From positions 62,001 to 126,000 of the forward strand of contig NZ_JAILYJ010000004.1 in the NCBI RefSeq assembly GCF_019793465.1: 64,000 nt of DNA. Direction: 5' to 3'. Position numbers and translations under genes: made by a program. The notes beneath the pieces are model-generated. The model did no database searches. It saw only the letters and a program-made list of their open reading frames with translations, and had not been told where the DNA came from. Shown here in pieces: positions 8,552 to 17,796 of the stretch; position 1 is the stretch's first letter; every line of letters starts with the position of its first letter. Source of the DNA: Rhizobium croatiense. GTDB lineage: Bacteria; Pseudomonadota; Alphaproteobacteria; Rhizobiales; Rhizobiaceae.

Positions 8552-8577
8552 AAATGCCCCGCCAGGGCGGGGCATTT
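8552..8577 (+). terminator. Hairpin terminator after the SGNH esterase gene
   Basis: AAATGCCCCGCC and GGCGGGGCATTT form a near-perfect stem, with no long T run afterwards. It lies 67 bases past the stop at 8485. Confidence 0.6.
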
Positions 8578-8926
8578 CGTACCAGCTGATACCGCCTTAA
8601 TCAGCGATGCCGTACCGACGGGAGCGGCAGGTATAAGGATGACATTGTTCGGAAAAACTTCAATTTACCTGAACTTACTAATCCTACTACGGAGCCTGTT
8701 TTGGGTTGAGATCTACTCGACTTAAGACCTCAGGCCTATGTTTTCACGCCTTCGCGAGCTTCGGCCACTGTGGCCGGCGCGGCGCGGCTGGGCTTCATCT
8801 AGGACCATAGCCGCTATCCTGGACTGGACCTCAGTCCGATGTGCAACGCGCGACAGCAATCTATCTTTCAAGTCAGCTCACGTCGTGCAGTGCACGGCAT
8901 CTGATGGTCTCATTCGGAGGAAAACG
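8578..8926. other. Leader and promoter region of the Gly/Asn-rich secreted protein gene
   Basis: About 350 bases, less GC-rich than the neighbours around 8640-8740. An open frame extends upstream of 8927 to 8738, but its N-terminal residues are not signal-like and it has no ribosome site, so I treat it as untranslated leader. I see no gene here. Confidence 0.5.
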
Positions 8927-9565
8927 ATGCGGATAGCAACCTTAGCGTCCCTGGCCGTGCTTTCGCTGGCGCTTGCAGCAAGCCCGGCAACGATTGTCGG
9001 GGTGGACATGGCTGCACTTGCAAAGGACGGCGGAAACGGCGGCGGCAATGGTGGCGGGGGCGGCAACGGCGGCGGTCATGGCGGCGGCAACGGAAATGGT
9101 GGCGGCCAGAACAGCGGTTCAAATCATGGCAGTTCCAAATCGCAATCCGTGAGAGGCAAATCGTCAGAGGCAGCCGGCAAGAACAAATCCGGCAAGACAG
9201 ACACCGCAGCCAAAAGCACGAAAGAGAAGAACCTGTCGGCGCAGCTTAAGGGCCTGAATTCCTTGAAACGGAATTACCGGGCGCTGATGAACACATCGGA
9301 CCCGCGCATGGCTGCCATTTCGGCCTACGCCGTGGCCTACGCCCAGTATGAGCTCGACAACGGAATCGAGCCCGCAGCCGACGACCCCGTGCTGGGCGAT
9401 GCGGCGCTGGAGGATGCCTTGGCTTCCGCCACCAAAACCGGCGAGGTCAGCCCGGCGGTTCTGGACGAAGCCAAGACCATTCTCGGCGTTGGCGAAGCCG
9501 ACGGCAAGATTGATCAGATCCGCACCTCGCTCGAGAACGCCGCGTCGACGACGTCAGATGAATAG
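8927..9565 (+). CDS. Secreted Gly/Asn-rich protein of unknown function
   Basis: The start ATG at 8927 is chosen because GGAGG lies 7 bases upstream and a classic signal peptide follows (MRIATLASLAVLSLALAAS). The 212-residue product has a low-complexity segment of Gly with Asn, His and Gln (about 32-62), a Ser/Lys-rich basic linker (about 63-100), and a helical acidic C-terminal domain (about 105-212) with an AVAYAQYELDNG stretch. I do not recognise the domain. The Gly/Asn repeat suggests a flexible, disordered tether exposed outside the inner membrane. The gene is monocistronic and has a strong terminator at 9623-9668. Confidence 0.7.
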   Translation: MRIATLASLAVLSLALAASPATIVGVDMAALAKDGGNGGGNGGGGGNGGGHGGGNGNGGGQNSGSNHGSSKSQSVRGKSSEAAGKNKSGKTDTAAKSTKEKNLSAQLKGLNSLKRNYRALMNTSDPRMAAISAYAVAYAQYELDNGIEPAADDPVLGDAALEDALASATKTGEVSPAVLDEAKTILGVGEADGKIDQIRTSLENAASTTSDE

Positions 9566-9622
9566 CCACGAGTGAGTTGCGAGCGGTGCGAAGCCACCGG
9601 AATAGCTTCGCACGAACTATAA

Positions 9623-9668
9623 AGAGCATTTCCGATTTTGTTTGAGTTCGGAAATGCTCTATTTTTTT
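9623..9668 (+). terminator. Strong Rho-independent terminator
   Basis: A perfect 13-base stem (AGAGCATTTCCGA with TCGGAAATGCTCT) is followed by a run of seven T (9662-9668). It ends the gene at 8927-9565. Confidence 0.85.
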
Positions 9669-9858
9669 GCCAACTCACAAGCGGGCCCCAAAGCTGGACT
9701 GCCATTTTCCGCTTATTCTAATCCGCTTTCCCGGGCATGGCCCTCGCTGCCGCGCAAGGTCAGATCAGCCGGCGCCGACAGTGTTTGGTTGAACTGGCGG
9801 ATGGCAATGCCTGATGGTGGCACATCGGCTGCAATGGCTCTCGTCGGCCCGCCTCACC

Positions 9859-9970
9859 CTCCGTCATGCTCGGCACAAGCCAGCCTTGAGCCGAGCATCC
9901 ACATCGCCCCCATCGACACCAGTGGCATGGATGCTCGGCTCAAGGCAGCTCAGGGCCGAGCATGACGGAG
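9859..9970. repeat. Nested inverted-repeat element
   Basis: Outer perfect arms CTCCGTCATGCTCGGC (9859-9874) and its complement (9955-9970) enclose inner perfect arms of 17 bases at 9884-9900 and 9929-9945. The 112-base unit could fold into one long cruciform or RNA hairpin. It lies in a 600-base stretch between two genes, in which I see no coding sequence. Confidence 0.7.
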
Positions 9971-10172
9971 TATGGGATTGGCATTCCCGCCAAACCCGCC
10001 GCCACCGCATTGGGGACCGCCGTGCCGACTTGGCAGCTGGCTCGCATGACCGGCTCCTCGCCCGTTGCTTCGCCTCGTCTTCGCGCGCCTCATCGTCTCG
10101 CGGCTAATCCCTAAAACTCCCCACGCACACCGGGTACAGATGGGCGCGATCCCGCCGCTCCCCCAAGCCGCT

Positions 10173-12956
10173 TCAAGCCGCCTTCTCAACCACCGGCTCG
10201 CCCATCGCCTGCGGCCTTCCGAGCAGATAGCCCTGGGCCTCGTCGCATTGCTCCTCGCAGAGCGTATCGAGCTGCGCCTGGGTTTCCACGCCTTCGGCCA
10301 GAACCGGCACCTCCAGGCTGCGGCCGAGCGCCAGGATGGCGCGGACGATCGCCTTGGATTGCGGGCTGGTCTCGACCTCGGCCATGAAGCTCTTGTCGAG
10401 CTTGATCTTGTCGAAGGGGAAGGAGCGCAGCGTTTCCAGCGAGGAATAGCCGGTGCCGAAATCGTCGATGGCGATCGACACGCCGAGCGCCTTGATCGCG
10501 CGCATCGTCCGCAGCGCCTTCTCCTTGTCGACGATGATCGAGCTTTCGGTGATCTCGATTTCGAGGCGGCGGGGGTTCAGCCCGGTTTTCGAAAGGATGC
10601 CCGCGATCACCGCCGCCATGTCGGCATGGCCGAGCTGGATCGGCGACAGGTTGACGGCGATCTTGTGGCTGTTGTTCCAGCTTGCCGCCTCTCGGCAGGT
10701 TTCCCTGAGCACCCATTCGCCGATCGGCAGGATCGCGCCGCATTCCTCGGCAAGGCCGATGAAATCCATCGGTGGGATGTTGCCGCGTGCGTGATGCCGC
10801 CAGCGCAAGAGAACCTCGTAGCCGGTGATCTCGCCTGTGCGCACCGATTTCTGCACCTGATAGTGCAGATGCAGCTCGTTGCGGTCGATCGAGGCCCAGA
10901 GGTCGTTGGCGAGCGCACGGCGGCGGCGCGCATTCTCGTCCATGGCGGCCTCGTAGAAGCAGACCCTTTGCAGCAGCGATTGTTTGGCGCGGTACATGGC
11001 AAGATCGGCATTGGCGAGAAGACCGTCGACGCCTGCCGCGTCGCTCGGATAGATCGCAACGCCGAGGCTGGCGCCGGTCTTGATCTCGAAGCCGTCGATG
11101 GCAACGGTGCCAGTGAGCGCGCCTTCCAGCCGCGCGATGAAATCGTGCAGGCCACTCAGCTCATCGAAGCGCTTGGTCGCCGCGAACTCGTCTCCCCCGA
11201 ACCGCGCGATGAACTCGCCCTCCTGCCGCGCCTCTTCGAGACGCCGGGCAAGCTCGACAAGCACCTTGTCGCCGGTGGCGTGGCCATGCTGGTCGTTGAC
11301 CTCCTTGAACTTATCGAGGTCGATGCCGATGACGGCGACATAGCCCTTCACCCGGTCGGCGATCATCATCTCTTCCGAGACGCTCTCGCCGAACTGCAGC
11401 CGGTTCGGCAGGCCCGTCAACGCGTCATGCTTGGCGAGGAAGGCGACCTGCTCTTCGGATTTCAGCCGATCGGTGATGTCTTCGAAGGTGACGACCCAGC
11501 CGCCATTGGCAAGCATGTTGACATGCTGCTGGATCGAGTTGCCGCTGGCATATTTATGGACGGCGCTGCCGGAGCCGGAGCGGATCAGCGCCATGTTCCT
11601 GAGATAATGCGCCTCAGCCAGCGCCGCGGCTTCCACCGCATCCTCGGTATTGGCGGCATAGCCGATGTCGACGATCTCACGATAGGCCATGCCGGGGCGC
11701 ACCGAGCCCTCGGGAAAACGGAAGATTTCCAGATAGCGCTTGTTGCAGAGCACCAGGCGCTCATCCCCGTTGAACAGGCAGATGCCCTGCCCCATATTCT
11801 GCAACGCGACGTCGAGATTGCGGGTGACCTCTTCGATCCGGTCGGCATCCGCCTTTTGCTTGCTGTTGTCCTTGGTGATCGTCGCAAAGCCGATCAGCGC
11901 GCCGGTTTCGTCGTAGATCGCGTCGATGACGACATGGGCCCAGAAGGAGGAGCCGTCCTTGCGATAGCGCCAGCCCTGGGCTTCGAACTTGCCTTGGGTG
12001 CGGGCGGTCTCGAGCGCCCCCTGCGGAAGGCCTTTCATGCGGTCTTCCTCGGAATAGAACAGCGAGAAATCCCTGCCGACGATCTCATCGGCGCGATAGC
12101 CCTTGGCGCGCTCGGCGCCGGCATTCCAGTTGCTGACCTTGCCATCGGGATCGAGCATATAGATGGCGTAGTCGGTGACGCCTTGGATAAGCAGCTTGAA
12201 ATTGCGCTCCGCCTTGGCGGCCTTGGCCTCCGAGCGCACGGCGAAAATGGCCGCCGCAAAACCCGCCGCCAGCAGCGAGAAGGTAACGGCGGCGATCGTA
12301 ACCACCATGATCGTGGGCGAAATCAGCGTCGCGGGATCGAGCGACGCAATGCCAGGAGTGACGGTGACAGCCGCCATCGCGGTGAAATGCAGGGCGACGA
12401 CGCCTGATGTCAACAGAAGTGTCGGCGCGAGCCTGCCGAGGAGCGACCGGTCGCCCCTGCCCGCAAACCGGAAGGCCGCGACCGAAAAGACGATGCCGAG
12501 AGCGACCGAGGCCGTGACGAACCCGCGATCCCACGAGATATCGCCCGGGAATTCGATGGCGAGCATTCCCGAAAAATGCATCGACCCGATGCCGGCGCCG
12601 AAGAGCATGCCCGCCAGAATATTCGCAGTCCACCTGGTATAGGCGATCTTGGCCACGATGGCGCCTGTCGTCGCGACGATCGCGACCAGCAGCGAAACCA
12701 GCGTCAAGCCGGCATGGTAGCCCACGACGACACCGGGGTCATAGGCCAGCATGGCAACGAAATGCGTCGCCCAGATCCCGAAACCGCCGGCCGCCCCCGC
12801 CGTCCCGATCCACAGCCACCGGGCAGCGCCATCGGAAGACGTCGCCCGATCAAGCAGAACCACCGCGCAATGGCTGGCAAGAAAGCAGATCAAACCCGCG
12901 AGACCGACCAGCGAAAGATCATGCTGCTCGGTAACGCACGTCAGAACGGTGAACAT
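10173..12956 (-). CDS. MHYT-PAS-PAS-GGDEF-EAL membrane protein (c-di-GMP metabolism)
   Basis: A 927-residue protein. The N-terminal about 240 residues are an integral membrane MHYT sensor with three repeats of the motif (ATHFVAM near 63, SMHFSGM near 125, ALHFTAM near 188), a domain proposed to bind a metal such as copper and sense a gas or redox signal. PAS domains follow at about 250-365 and 375-495. The GGDEF domain (about 505-670) has an intact GGDEF at 587-591. The EAL domain (about 685-925) carries EVL at 714-716, a tolerated variant, and an intact DDFGTGYSS loop. It is a probable bifunctional c-di-GMP enzyme. It stands alone with no partner gene. Confidence 0.93.
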   Translation of the reverse strand: MFTVLTCVTEQHDLSLVGLAGLICFLASHCAVVLLDRATSSDGAARWLWIGTAGAAGGFGIWATHFVAMLAYDPGVVVGYHAGLTLVSLLVAIVATTGAIVAKIAYTRWTANILAGMLFGAGIGSMHFSGMLAIEFPGDISWDRGFVTASVALGIVFSVAAFRFAGRGDRSLLGRLAPTLLLTSGVVALHFTAMAAVTVTPGIASLDPATLISPTIMVVTIAAVTFSLLAAGFAAAIFAVRSEAKAAKAERNFKLLIQGVTDYAIYMLDPDGKVSNWNAGAERAKGYRADEIVGRDFSLFYSEEDRMKGLPQGALETARTQGKFEAQGWRYRKDGSSFWAHVVIDAIYDETGALIGFATITKDNSKQKADADRIEEVTRNLDVALQNMGQGICLFNGDERLVLCNKRYLEIFRFPEGSVRPGMAYREIVDIGYAANTEDAVEAAALAEAHYLRNMALIRSGSGSAVHKYASGNSIQQHVNMLANGGWVVTFEDITDRLKSEEQVAFLAKHDALTGLPNRLQFGESVSEEMMIADRVKGYVAVIGIDLDKFKEVNDQHGHATGDKVLVELARRLEEARQEGEFIARFGGDEFAATKRFDELSGLHDFIARLEGALTGTVAIDGFEIKTGASLGVAIYPSDAAGVDGLLANADLAMYRAKQSLLQRVCFYEAAMDENARRRRALANDLWASIDRNELHLHYQVQKSVRTGEITGYEVLLRWRHHARGNIPPMDFIGLAEECGAILPIGEWVLRETCREAASWNNSHKIAVNLSPIQLGHADMAAVIAGILSKTGLNPRRLEIEITESSIIVDKEKALRTMRAIKALGVSIAIDDFGTGYSSLETLRSFPFDKIKLDKSFMAEVETSPQSKAIVRAILALGRSLEVPVLAEGVETQAQLDTLCEEQCDEAQGYLLGRPQAMGEPVVEKAA

Positions 12957-13139
12957 GGAATAGGACCCTCGATTTGAGGGGTCACGCTATGCGGCGGGCG
13001 TTTAAGGAAGGTTGAAGTGAAGTGGGCGGCTGGCGGGAAAGGCGAGTGTTTGGGCGGTTTGGAGGTGGCGTTGTGGGATTAGGGTTTATCGCGGGTGTCT
13101 TGGTATGGTGAATGGATTTTCGACTGGCGAGGAGGGCGA

Positions 13140-13270
13140 GGTCCCGCGAACTAGGGCTTGCCCTGCCCCACCATGACCGGGTGCAGGGAGATGATATTCG
13201 TCGATCAGGCCAAGGGTCAGGGTGTGGGCAAGCTCCGGACCGGCGACTTCGATCTCCCCAATTTCACCCC
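13140..13270 (-). pseudogene. Remnant of a RibD_C/dihydrofolate-reductase-like gene
   Basis: On the minus strand the frame through 13268-13149 reads GEIEVAGPELAHTL, then GLIDEYHL and GGAGQALV. These are three consecutive conserved blocks of the C-terminal part of the RibD_C (COG0262) family, where GGPELA, GLIDEYHL and G.GKPLF are usual. Upstream and downstream sequence does not continue the domain, and no start or full-length frame exists. I read it as the decayed tail of a lost gene. Confidence 0.6.
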
Positions 13271-13308
13271 AGCACCATGGTAGCGGACTTGGATGAGGGG
13301 AATCTGGG

Positions 13309-13911
13309 ATGTCGATCTTGCTAAGAAGTTTGTCACTACTGGTTGGAATAACATTGGCGGTGCCTGCCTTTGGCAATTGCTTAACCGCCAATGAGACCAA
13401 ACAAGGCGTACTGCTGACCAGAGAGGTGCCTTTCCTTTCCGTATTCTACAAGCCAGACGGTCCGGGTCTCACCGAACAAAAGCTGGTGGAGCGTAACCGT
13501 TCACTGCAGCCGGTGTCGGCTGTATATTTGCACCCCTTGCTCGTCGAAAAAAGAGTTGGTCCCAACGGGACGCATGAGCTGAAATACGCGAATGCGATTG
13601 CGTTGGACGATCTACCACAGAAGAGGAACTGGCAATCCGACACGACGCTTTTCATCAATGGCAAAAAATCCGTTTCGGGCACGACTTTTATTAGGTTCGA
13701 CGGCTTGGGAGAGGAAACGATTGCATCTTGTTCCTACAAAGTTTGGGCCATCAACAGCCGTCTGGAACTGACGGAATTGCCTCCGATTATTTTCGAACAA
13801 TACTATTCCCCCGAGCTTCGTCTCGTTCTTCGTTCGGTAAGGCTAGGCCCCTCCGGCCAGCCGTTGAGCGAGGTTCGATTTGATCGGTTCCAAATTGGCT
13901 GGGGCAACTGA
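13309..13911 (+). CDS. Secreted protein of unknown function
   Basis: A 200-residue product with a clear signal peptide (residues 1-22, ending PAFG) and a purine-rich ribosome site before ATG 13309. The mature part is mostly beta-type sequence with two Cys (near 24 and 142). I recognise no family. The base composition is lower in GC than neighbours, and the gene lies between two gene remnants, which suggests a locus that turns over, possibly by transfer. Confidence 0.6.
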   Translation: MSILLRSLSLLVGITLAVPAFGNCLTANETKQGVLLTREVPFLSVFYKPDGPGLTEQKLVERNRSLQPVSAVYLHPLLVEKRVGPNGTHELKYANAIALDDLPQKRNWQSDTTLFINGKKSVSGTTFIRFDGLGEETIASCSYKVWAINSRLELTELPPIIFEQYYSPELRLVLRSVRLGPSGQPLSEVRFDRFQIGWGN

Positions 13912-13980
13912 TCGATCGTGAGGTCAGGCTGCCAGCACGAAAGCTGGCTCGCATCAATTTCTTGAAGTCGAGACCGCAGA

Positions 13981-14140
13981 ACCGGCGATACCGTCAAATA
14001 CGATGCGCAGAACATGCGACTGCTTGGGGAAGGTGTCCGTTTATCTCGGGCATCGATACGCCGGAGATTGGTTCGCACGCAAAGTGTACCAGAATCATGA
14101 ACTGCGATGCTGCGCCGCTGGCGCGAAACGACCGGCCACG
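13981..14140 (+). pseudogene. Frameshifted remnant of a thermonuclease (SNase-like) gene
   Basis: Three frames carry successive pieces of a staphylococcal-nuclease-like domain. TGDTVKYDAQNMRLLG starts at 13981 in one frame. GIDTPEIGSHAKC starts at 14049 in another. NHEL..AAGAKRP follows in a third. GDTV, RLLG and DTPEIG are the core calcium/catalytic blocks of the SNase family. About 25 bases interrupt the RLLG-GIDTPE junction, and the rest of the fold is not readable. The gene is clearly broken. Confidence 0.6.
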
Positions 14141-14364
14141 AGGACCTCGGCACTGCCCGAACTCCGCACTGCCCGCGCCTCGGACGACCCCACCGCCACC
14201 GCCGACGTCGGCGGCTTGAGGCGGGGAACGACTGATTGCCTTTTCGGACGAAGCGTGTGTCGCACGAGGCCGCGTTCGAACGCACCGTCAGTTCTATCGC
14301 CGACTGCACCGGTGAATCGCTGGAGACGCCTCAACCGCTTCATGATCGCGAGGAAGTCGCGGCG

Positions 14365-14400
14365 AAGGGGCGGCGCGCGAAGCGCCCGCCCCTTGGACTT
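14365..14400 (+). terminator. Hairpin terminator
   Basis: AAGGGGCGG (14365-14373) pairs with CCGCCCCTT (14386-14394), followed by a short T tract. It sits beyond the thermonuclease remnant and near the 3' end of the minus-strand DUF4168-like gene, so it may serve either direction. Confidence 0.5.
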
Positions 14401-14452
14401 TTAACCGCGACCGCCCCTCGTCCGACTCAGGGATGCTACAGGGCCGCGCTGT

Positions 14453-14902
14453 CTATTGCTGCTGTTGCTGTGCCGGCGGCGGTGTTCCGATCTTGTCCAG
14501 AACCTTCTTGGCGAGGGCCGGGTCGCTCTGCGCCGCCGTCAGGATCGAGGAATATTCCTCGACCGAGATGTCGTTGGAGGATTGGACGGTTTCGACCATC
14601 TCCTTCTTGGCCTCCTCCTGCAGCTTTTGCTTTGCTGCCTGATCCTTCGTTGCGTCGATCTTGGCCGAATATTGCTGCCGGACCTTATCGACCTGCAGGT
14701 AGGCGACGGCAAAGGCTTCGAGTTTCTGATCGCTGACGGGCGCGCTGGTACCGCCGCCCTGTCCCTGCATCGGCGCCTGGCCCTGTTCGGGCTGCTGTTG
14801 CGCCTGGGCCATCTCCACAGCGGATGCCGGGCTGAGAGCCAGCAGGCTGAAGACCGCAGCGGTCATCGTTGCAAGGGATGTGTAACGAGTGATCATTTTC
14901 AT
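14453..14902 (-). CDS. DUF4168-family secreted protein
   Basis: The start at 14902 (MKMITRY) is chosen for its ribosome site and signal peptide (cleavage after about residue 25, ASA/VEMA). The 149-residue product has a Gln/Gly-rich linker (about 30-50), then a helical domain LEAFAVAYLQVDKVRQQY with a conserved KK.MV.TVQ segment, and a C-terminal Gln repeat. The order fits DUF4168, a periplasmic family without a known biochemical role. The longer frame to 15124 has no signal-like start and is not preferred. Confidence 0.75.
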   Translation of the reverse strand: MKMITRYTSLATMTAAVFSLLALSPASAVEMAQAQQQPEQGQAPMQGQGGGTSAPVSDQKLEAFAVAYLQVDKVRQQYSAKIDATKDQAAKQKLQEEAKKEMVETVQSSNDISVEEYSSILTAAQSDPALAKKVLDKIGTPPPAQQQQQ

Positions 14903-15054
14903 TCCTTTTCCGGTGATTTCGGTCGATCGCTCGGCCGCTGAAAGGCCGGCGAGGTCGCGACGATGAAGCCTGAAAAGGGCAGGATGCGGCGGTAACAGGG
15001 CTATTTGCTGACGATTGCGCGGCGGCTTTGTGACCGTCGGCGGCAGATCAACCG

Positions 15055-15921
15055 CTACCGCGCAAACCTTCTTGCCCCGGCGACGCACAGGATAACGGCG
15101 ACCGTTACAGCCAGCATTGCCCACGTCACCGGCTCGCGCAGCAGGGTGGCGGCAAGCGCCAGGCCGAAAAACGGCTGGAGCAGCTGCAGCTGGCCGACGG
15201 CGGCGATGCCGCCCTGCGAGAGGCCGCGATACCAGAAGATGAAGCCGATCAGCATGGAGAACAGCGAGACATAGGCAAGGCCGACGAGCGCCGGCATTTC
15301 GATGCCGGCAAAACTCACTGGCCGGTATAGAAAGGCGACCGTGACCATTAGCGGCAGCGACAGCACCAGCGCCCAGGAAATTACCTGCCAGCCGCCGAGC
15401 GTGCGCGACAGCCTGCCGCCTTCGGCGTAACCGAGACCGCAGACAAGGACAGCCGCCAGCATCAGGACGTCGCCGACCGGCGATGCGGTCACCCCTTGCG
15501 CCAAGGCAAAGCCCGCCACCAGCGCGCTGCCGAGAATGGAAAAGAGCCAGAAGGCCGGCTTTGGCCGCTCGCCGGCGCGGATGACGCCGAAGGTCGCGGT
15601 TGCCAGCGGCAGAAGGCCGATGAAGACGATGGAATGGGCCGAGGTGACATGCTGCAGCGCTAGCGCCGTCAGCAGCGGAAAGCCCACCACGACGCCGAGC
15701 GCGACGACGACGAGCGAGACGATATCGCGCCCTGACGGCCGTTTCTCACGAAAGACGATCAGCAGGCAGAGCGCCAATACCCCGGCGATCGCCGCGCGCG
15801 CGACGGTCAGGAACACGGGATCGAACTGCGCCACCGCGACGCGCGTCGCCGGCAGCGAGCCGCTGAAGATCACCACGCCGACCAAGCCGTTGATCCATCC
15901 TGCCGTCATGCGTTCCATCAT
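15055..15921 (-). CDS. DMT/EamA-family transporter
   Basis: A 288-residue protein made of ten hydrophobic helices in two similar halves, as in drug/metabolite transporters. The C-terminal half has the YRGLSQGGIAAVGQLQLLQPFFGL region that is conserved in EamA exporters. It is transcribed divergently from the MocR-type regulator at 16098-17519. That pairing commonly means the regulator controls the exporter in response to a pyridoxal-related or amino-compound signal. Substrate is unknown. Confidence 0.85.
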   Translation of the reverse strand: MMERMTAGWINGLVGVVIFSGSLPATRVAVAQFDPVFLTVARAAIAGVLALCLLIVFREKRPSGRDIVSLVVVALGVVVGFPLLTALALQHVTSAHSIVFIGLLPLATATFGVIRAGERPKPAFWLFSILGSALVAGFALAQGVTASPVGDVLMLAAVLVCGLGYAEGGRLSRTLGGWQVISWALVLSLPLMVTVAFLYRPVSFAGIEMPALVGLAYVSLFSMLIGFIFWYRGLSQGGIAAVGQLQLLQPFFGLALAATLLREPVTWAMLAVTVAVILCVAGARRFAR

Positions 15922-16097
15922 GCACTCTTCCTTCCCGATGCATGCCGTCCAAGCGCCCTCAGGTTTGGCAGCATGTATGAAAACAACGACCTAACGCGCC
16001 TCACTTGAATCAAATTCGCAGTGACGCGCTTCAGCCTTTATCGATCAGGACGGATGGCCAGGAAAGTGACGGTCTGATACGATTTCGACAAACTGTT

Positions 16098-17519
16098 ATG
16101 ATGCAGAAAGCAGTACAGATGAACGAAGAACTGGCAGGACGCACACGCATTGAGATGGTGATCGCAACGATCCGGCAGCGCATTGCCGGCCGCAGCCTGA
16201 CGCCCGGCGCAAGGCTGCCCTCGGTCCGGGGATTGGCGGCGACGTTGAAGCTGTCGACCTCGACCGTGGTCGATGCCTATGAGCGCCTGGTCGCCGAAGG
16301 CGCGATACTGGCGAGACCAGGCTCCGGCTTCTATGTCGCCAGCCAGGCAGCACCCTTTGCGCTTGCCGAGGCCGGGCCGAAACTCGACCGTGCCGTCGAT
16401 CCCTTCTGGATATCGCGGCAATCGCTGGAGGCCGGCGAGAGCGACCTGAAGCCCGGCTGTGGCTGGCTGCCGCCCTCCTGGCTGCCCGGCGAAGCCATGC
16501 GCCGCGGGCTCAGAACGCTTTCCCGCGCCGACGGGCCGGCGCTTGCCGATTACGGTTCGCCGCTCGGCCTGCCGCCGCTGCGCCAGCTGATTTCGCGGCG
16601 CATGGGCGAACGCGGCATCGAAGCCTCGCCGGATCAGATCATGCTGGCCGAATCCGGCACCCAGGCAATCGATCTGCTCTGCCGTTTCCTGCTGGAGCCC
16701 GGCGACACGGTGCTGGTCGACGACCCCTGCTACTTCAATTTCCACGCGCTGCTGCGCGCCCATCGGGCAAAGATCGTCGGCGTGCCCTATACGCCGTCCG
16801 GTCCCGATATCGAGCTGTTTGCGCAGGTCGTCGCCGAACACCGGCCGCGCCTCTACATCACCAACTCCGCCATCCACAACCCGACTGGCGCAACCCTTTC
16901 GCCGGTGACGGCCCACCGCCTCCTGAAACTCGCCGATCAGTTCGACCTCACCATCATCGAGGACGATATTTTCGCCGATTTCGAATATACGCCGGCGCCC
17001 CGCCTTGCCGCCTTCGACGGGCTCGAGCGGGTCATCCATATCGGCAGCTTTTCGAAGACGCTCTCAGCCTCGGCCCGCTGCGGCTTCATCGCCGCCAAAC
17101 CGGAATGGGTCGACGGACTGACCGATCTCAAGATCGCCACCGCCTTCGGCGGCGGCCGGCTGACGGCGGAACTGGTGCTGAACGTCTTGAGCGACGGCAG
17201 CTACCGCAAACACATGGAGACGCTGAGACAGAGGCTTTCCCGAGCGATGGGCGAGGTCTCGGCCGGGCTGAAAGGCCTTGATATAACACCCTGGCTGGAG
17301 CCGCCGGCCGGGATGTTCCTCTGGTGCCGGCTGCCCGACGGCATCGATGCGGCCGACGTGGCGCGGGCCGCGCTGGAAAGGAAGATCGTGCTTGCCCCCG
17401 GCAATGCTTTCAGCCTGTCGCAATCGGCGACGAATTTCATGCGGTTCAATGTGTCGCAGACGCGGGATCGGCGGGTGTTCGAGGTGCTGGAGGAGGTATT
17501 GGGGAGGCTGAGGAAGTGA
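16098..17519 (+). CDS. MocR-type GntR/aminotransferase transcriptional regulator (PLP-dependent)
   Basis: The N-terminal about 75 residues are a GntR winged helix (RLPSVRGLAATLKLSTSTVVDAYERL). The rest is a fold-type I aminotransferase domain with the PLP lysine in SFSKTLS and the HNPTGATLSP block. In MocR proteins the aminotransferase part senses PLP or a PLP adduct and does not usually catalyse transamination. The frame is open upstream to 16005 (TTG), but I chose ATG 16098. ATG 16119 is equally possible because neither has a good ribosome site. It is divergent from an EamA exporter, its likely target. Confidence 0.88.
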   Translation: MMQKAVQMNEELAGRTRIEMVIATIRQRIAGRSLTPGARLPSVRGLAATLKLSTSTVVDAYERLVAEGAILARPGSGFYVASQAAPFALAEAGPKLDRAVDPFWISRQSLEAGESDLKPGCGWLPPSWLPGEAMRRGLRTLSRADGPALADYGSPLGLPPLRQLISRRMGERGIEASPDQIMLAESGTQAIDLLCRFLLEPGDTVLVDDPCYFNFHALLRAHRAKIVGVPYTPSGPDIELFAQVVAEHRPRLYITNSAIHNPTGATLSPVTAHRLLKLADQFDLTIIEDDIFADFEYTPAPRLAAFDGLERVIHIGSFSKTLSASARCGFIAAKPEWVDGLTDLKIATAFGGGRLTAELVLNVLSDGSYRKHMETLRQRLSRAMGEVSAGLKGLDITPWLEPPAGMFLWCRLPDGIDAADVARAALERKIVLAPGNAFSLSQSATNFMRFNVSQTRDRRVFEVLEEVLGRLRK

Positions 17520-17575
17520 GGCGACACGCTACAGACAGCATCTTGCGGCGGCGGTCACCTCGCACCAACCCTTAC

Positions 17576-17717
17576 TCCGTCATTCCTGTGCTTGTCACAG
17601 GAATCCAGCGCGCCCAAGTCCTTGGGCGCGGGAGACTCTTTTTCAAAGGTCGGATTAAGTCATTCACGGCGCAGACGCGCCGTGGCTGGATTCCTGTGAC
17701 AAGCACAGGATGACGGA
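17576..17717. repeat. 142-base palindromic intergenic element, copy A
   Basis: Terminal arms of about 32 bases (17576-17608 and 17686-17717) are complementary except for one base. Inside are two smaller hairpins: GCGCCCAAG..CTTGGGCGC near 17610 and CACGGCGC..GCGCCGTG near 17665. The same design in the opposite orientation occurs at 46774-46909. Confidence 0.8.
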
Positions 17718-17796
17718 GGAGAGGTTAGGCTAGTCGATGCCAGGCCCGGGGGCCGCACGGCACGGCCTTCATCCTCATCTCGTTCAACGCCACACC

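Noticed and set aside
10065-12407. 780-residue open frame on the plus strand
   Set aside because: Antisense to the MHYT-GGDEF-EAL gene; Arg/Ala/Gly-rich composition typical of a shadow frame in GC-rich DNA.
14003-14736. Plus-strand frames over the DUF4168 gene and thermonuclease remnant
   Set aside because: The parts over 14453-14736 are antisense to the DUF4168 gene; the earlier part is included in the pseudogene entry.
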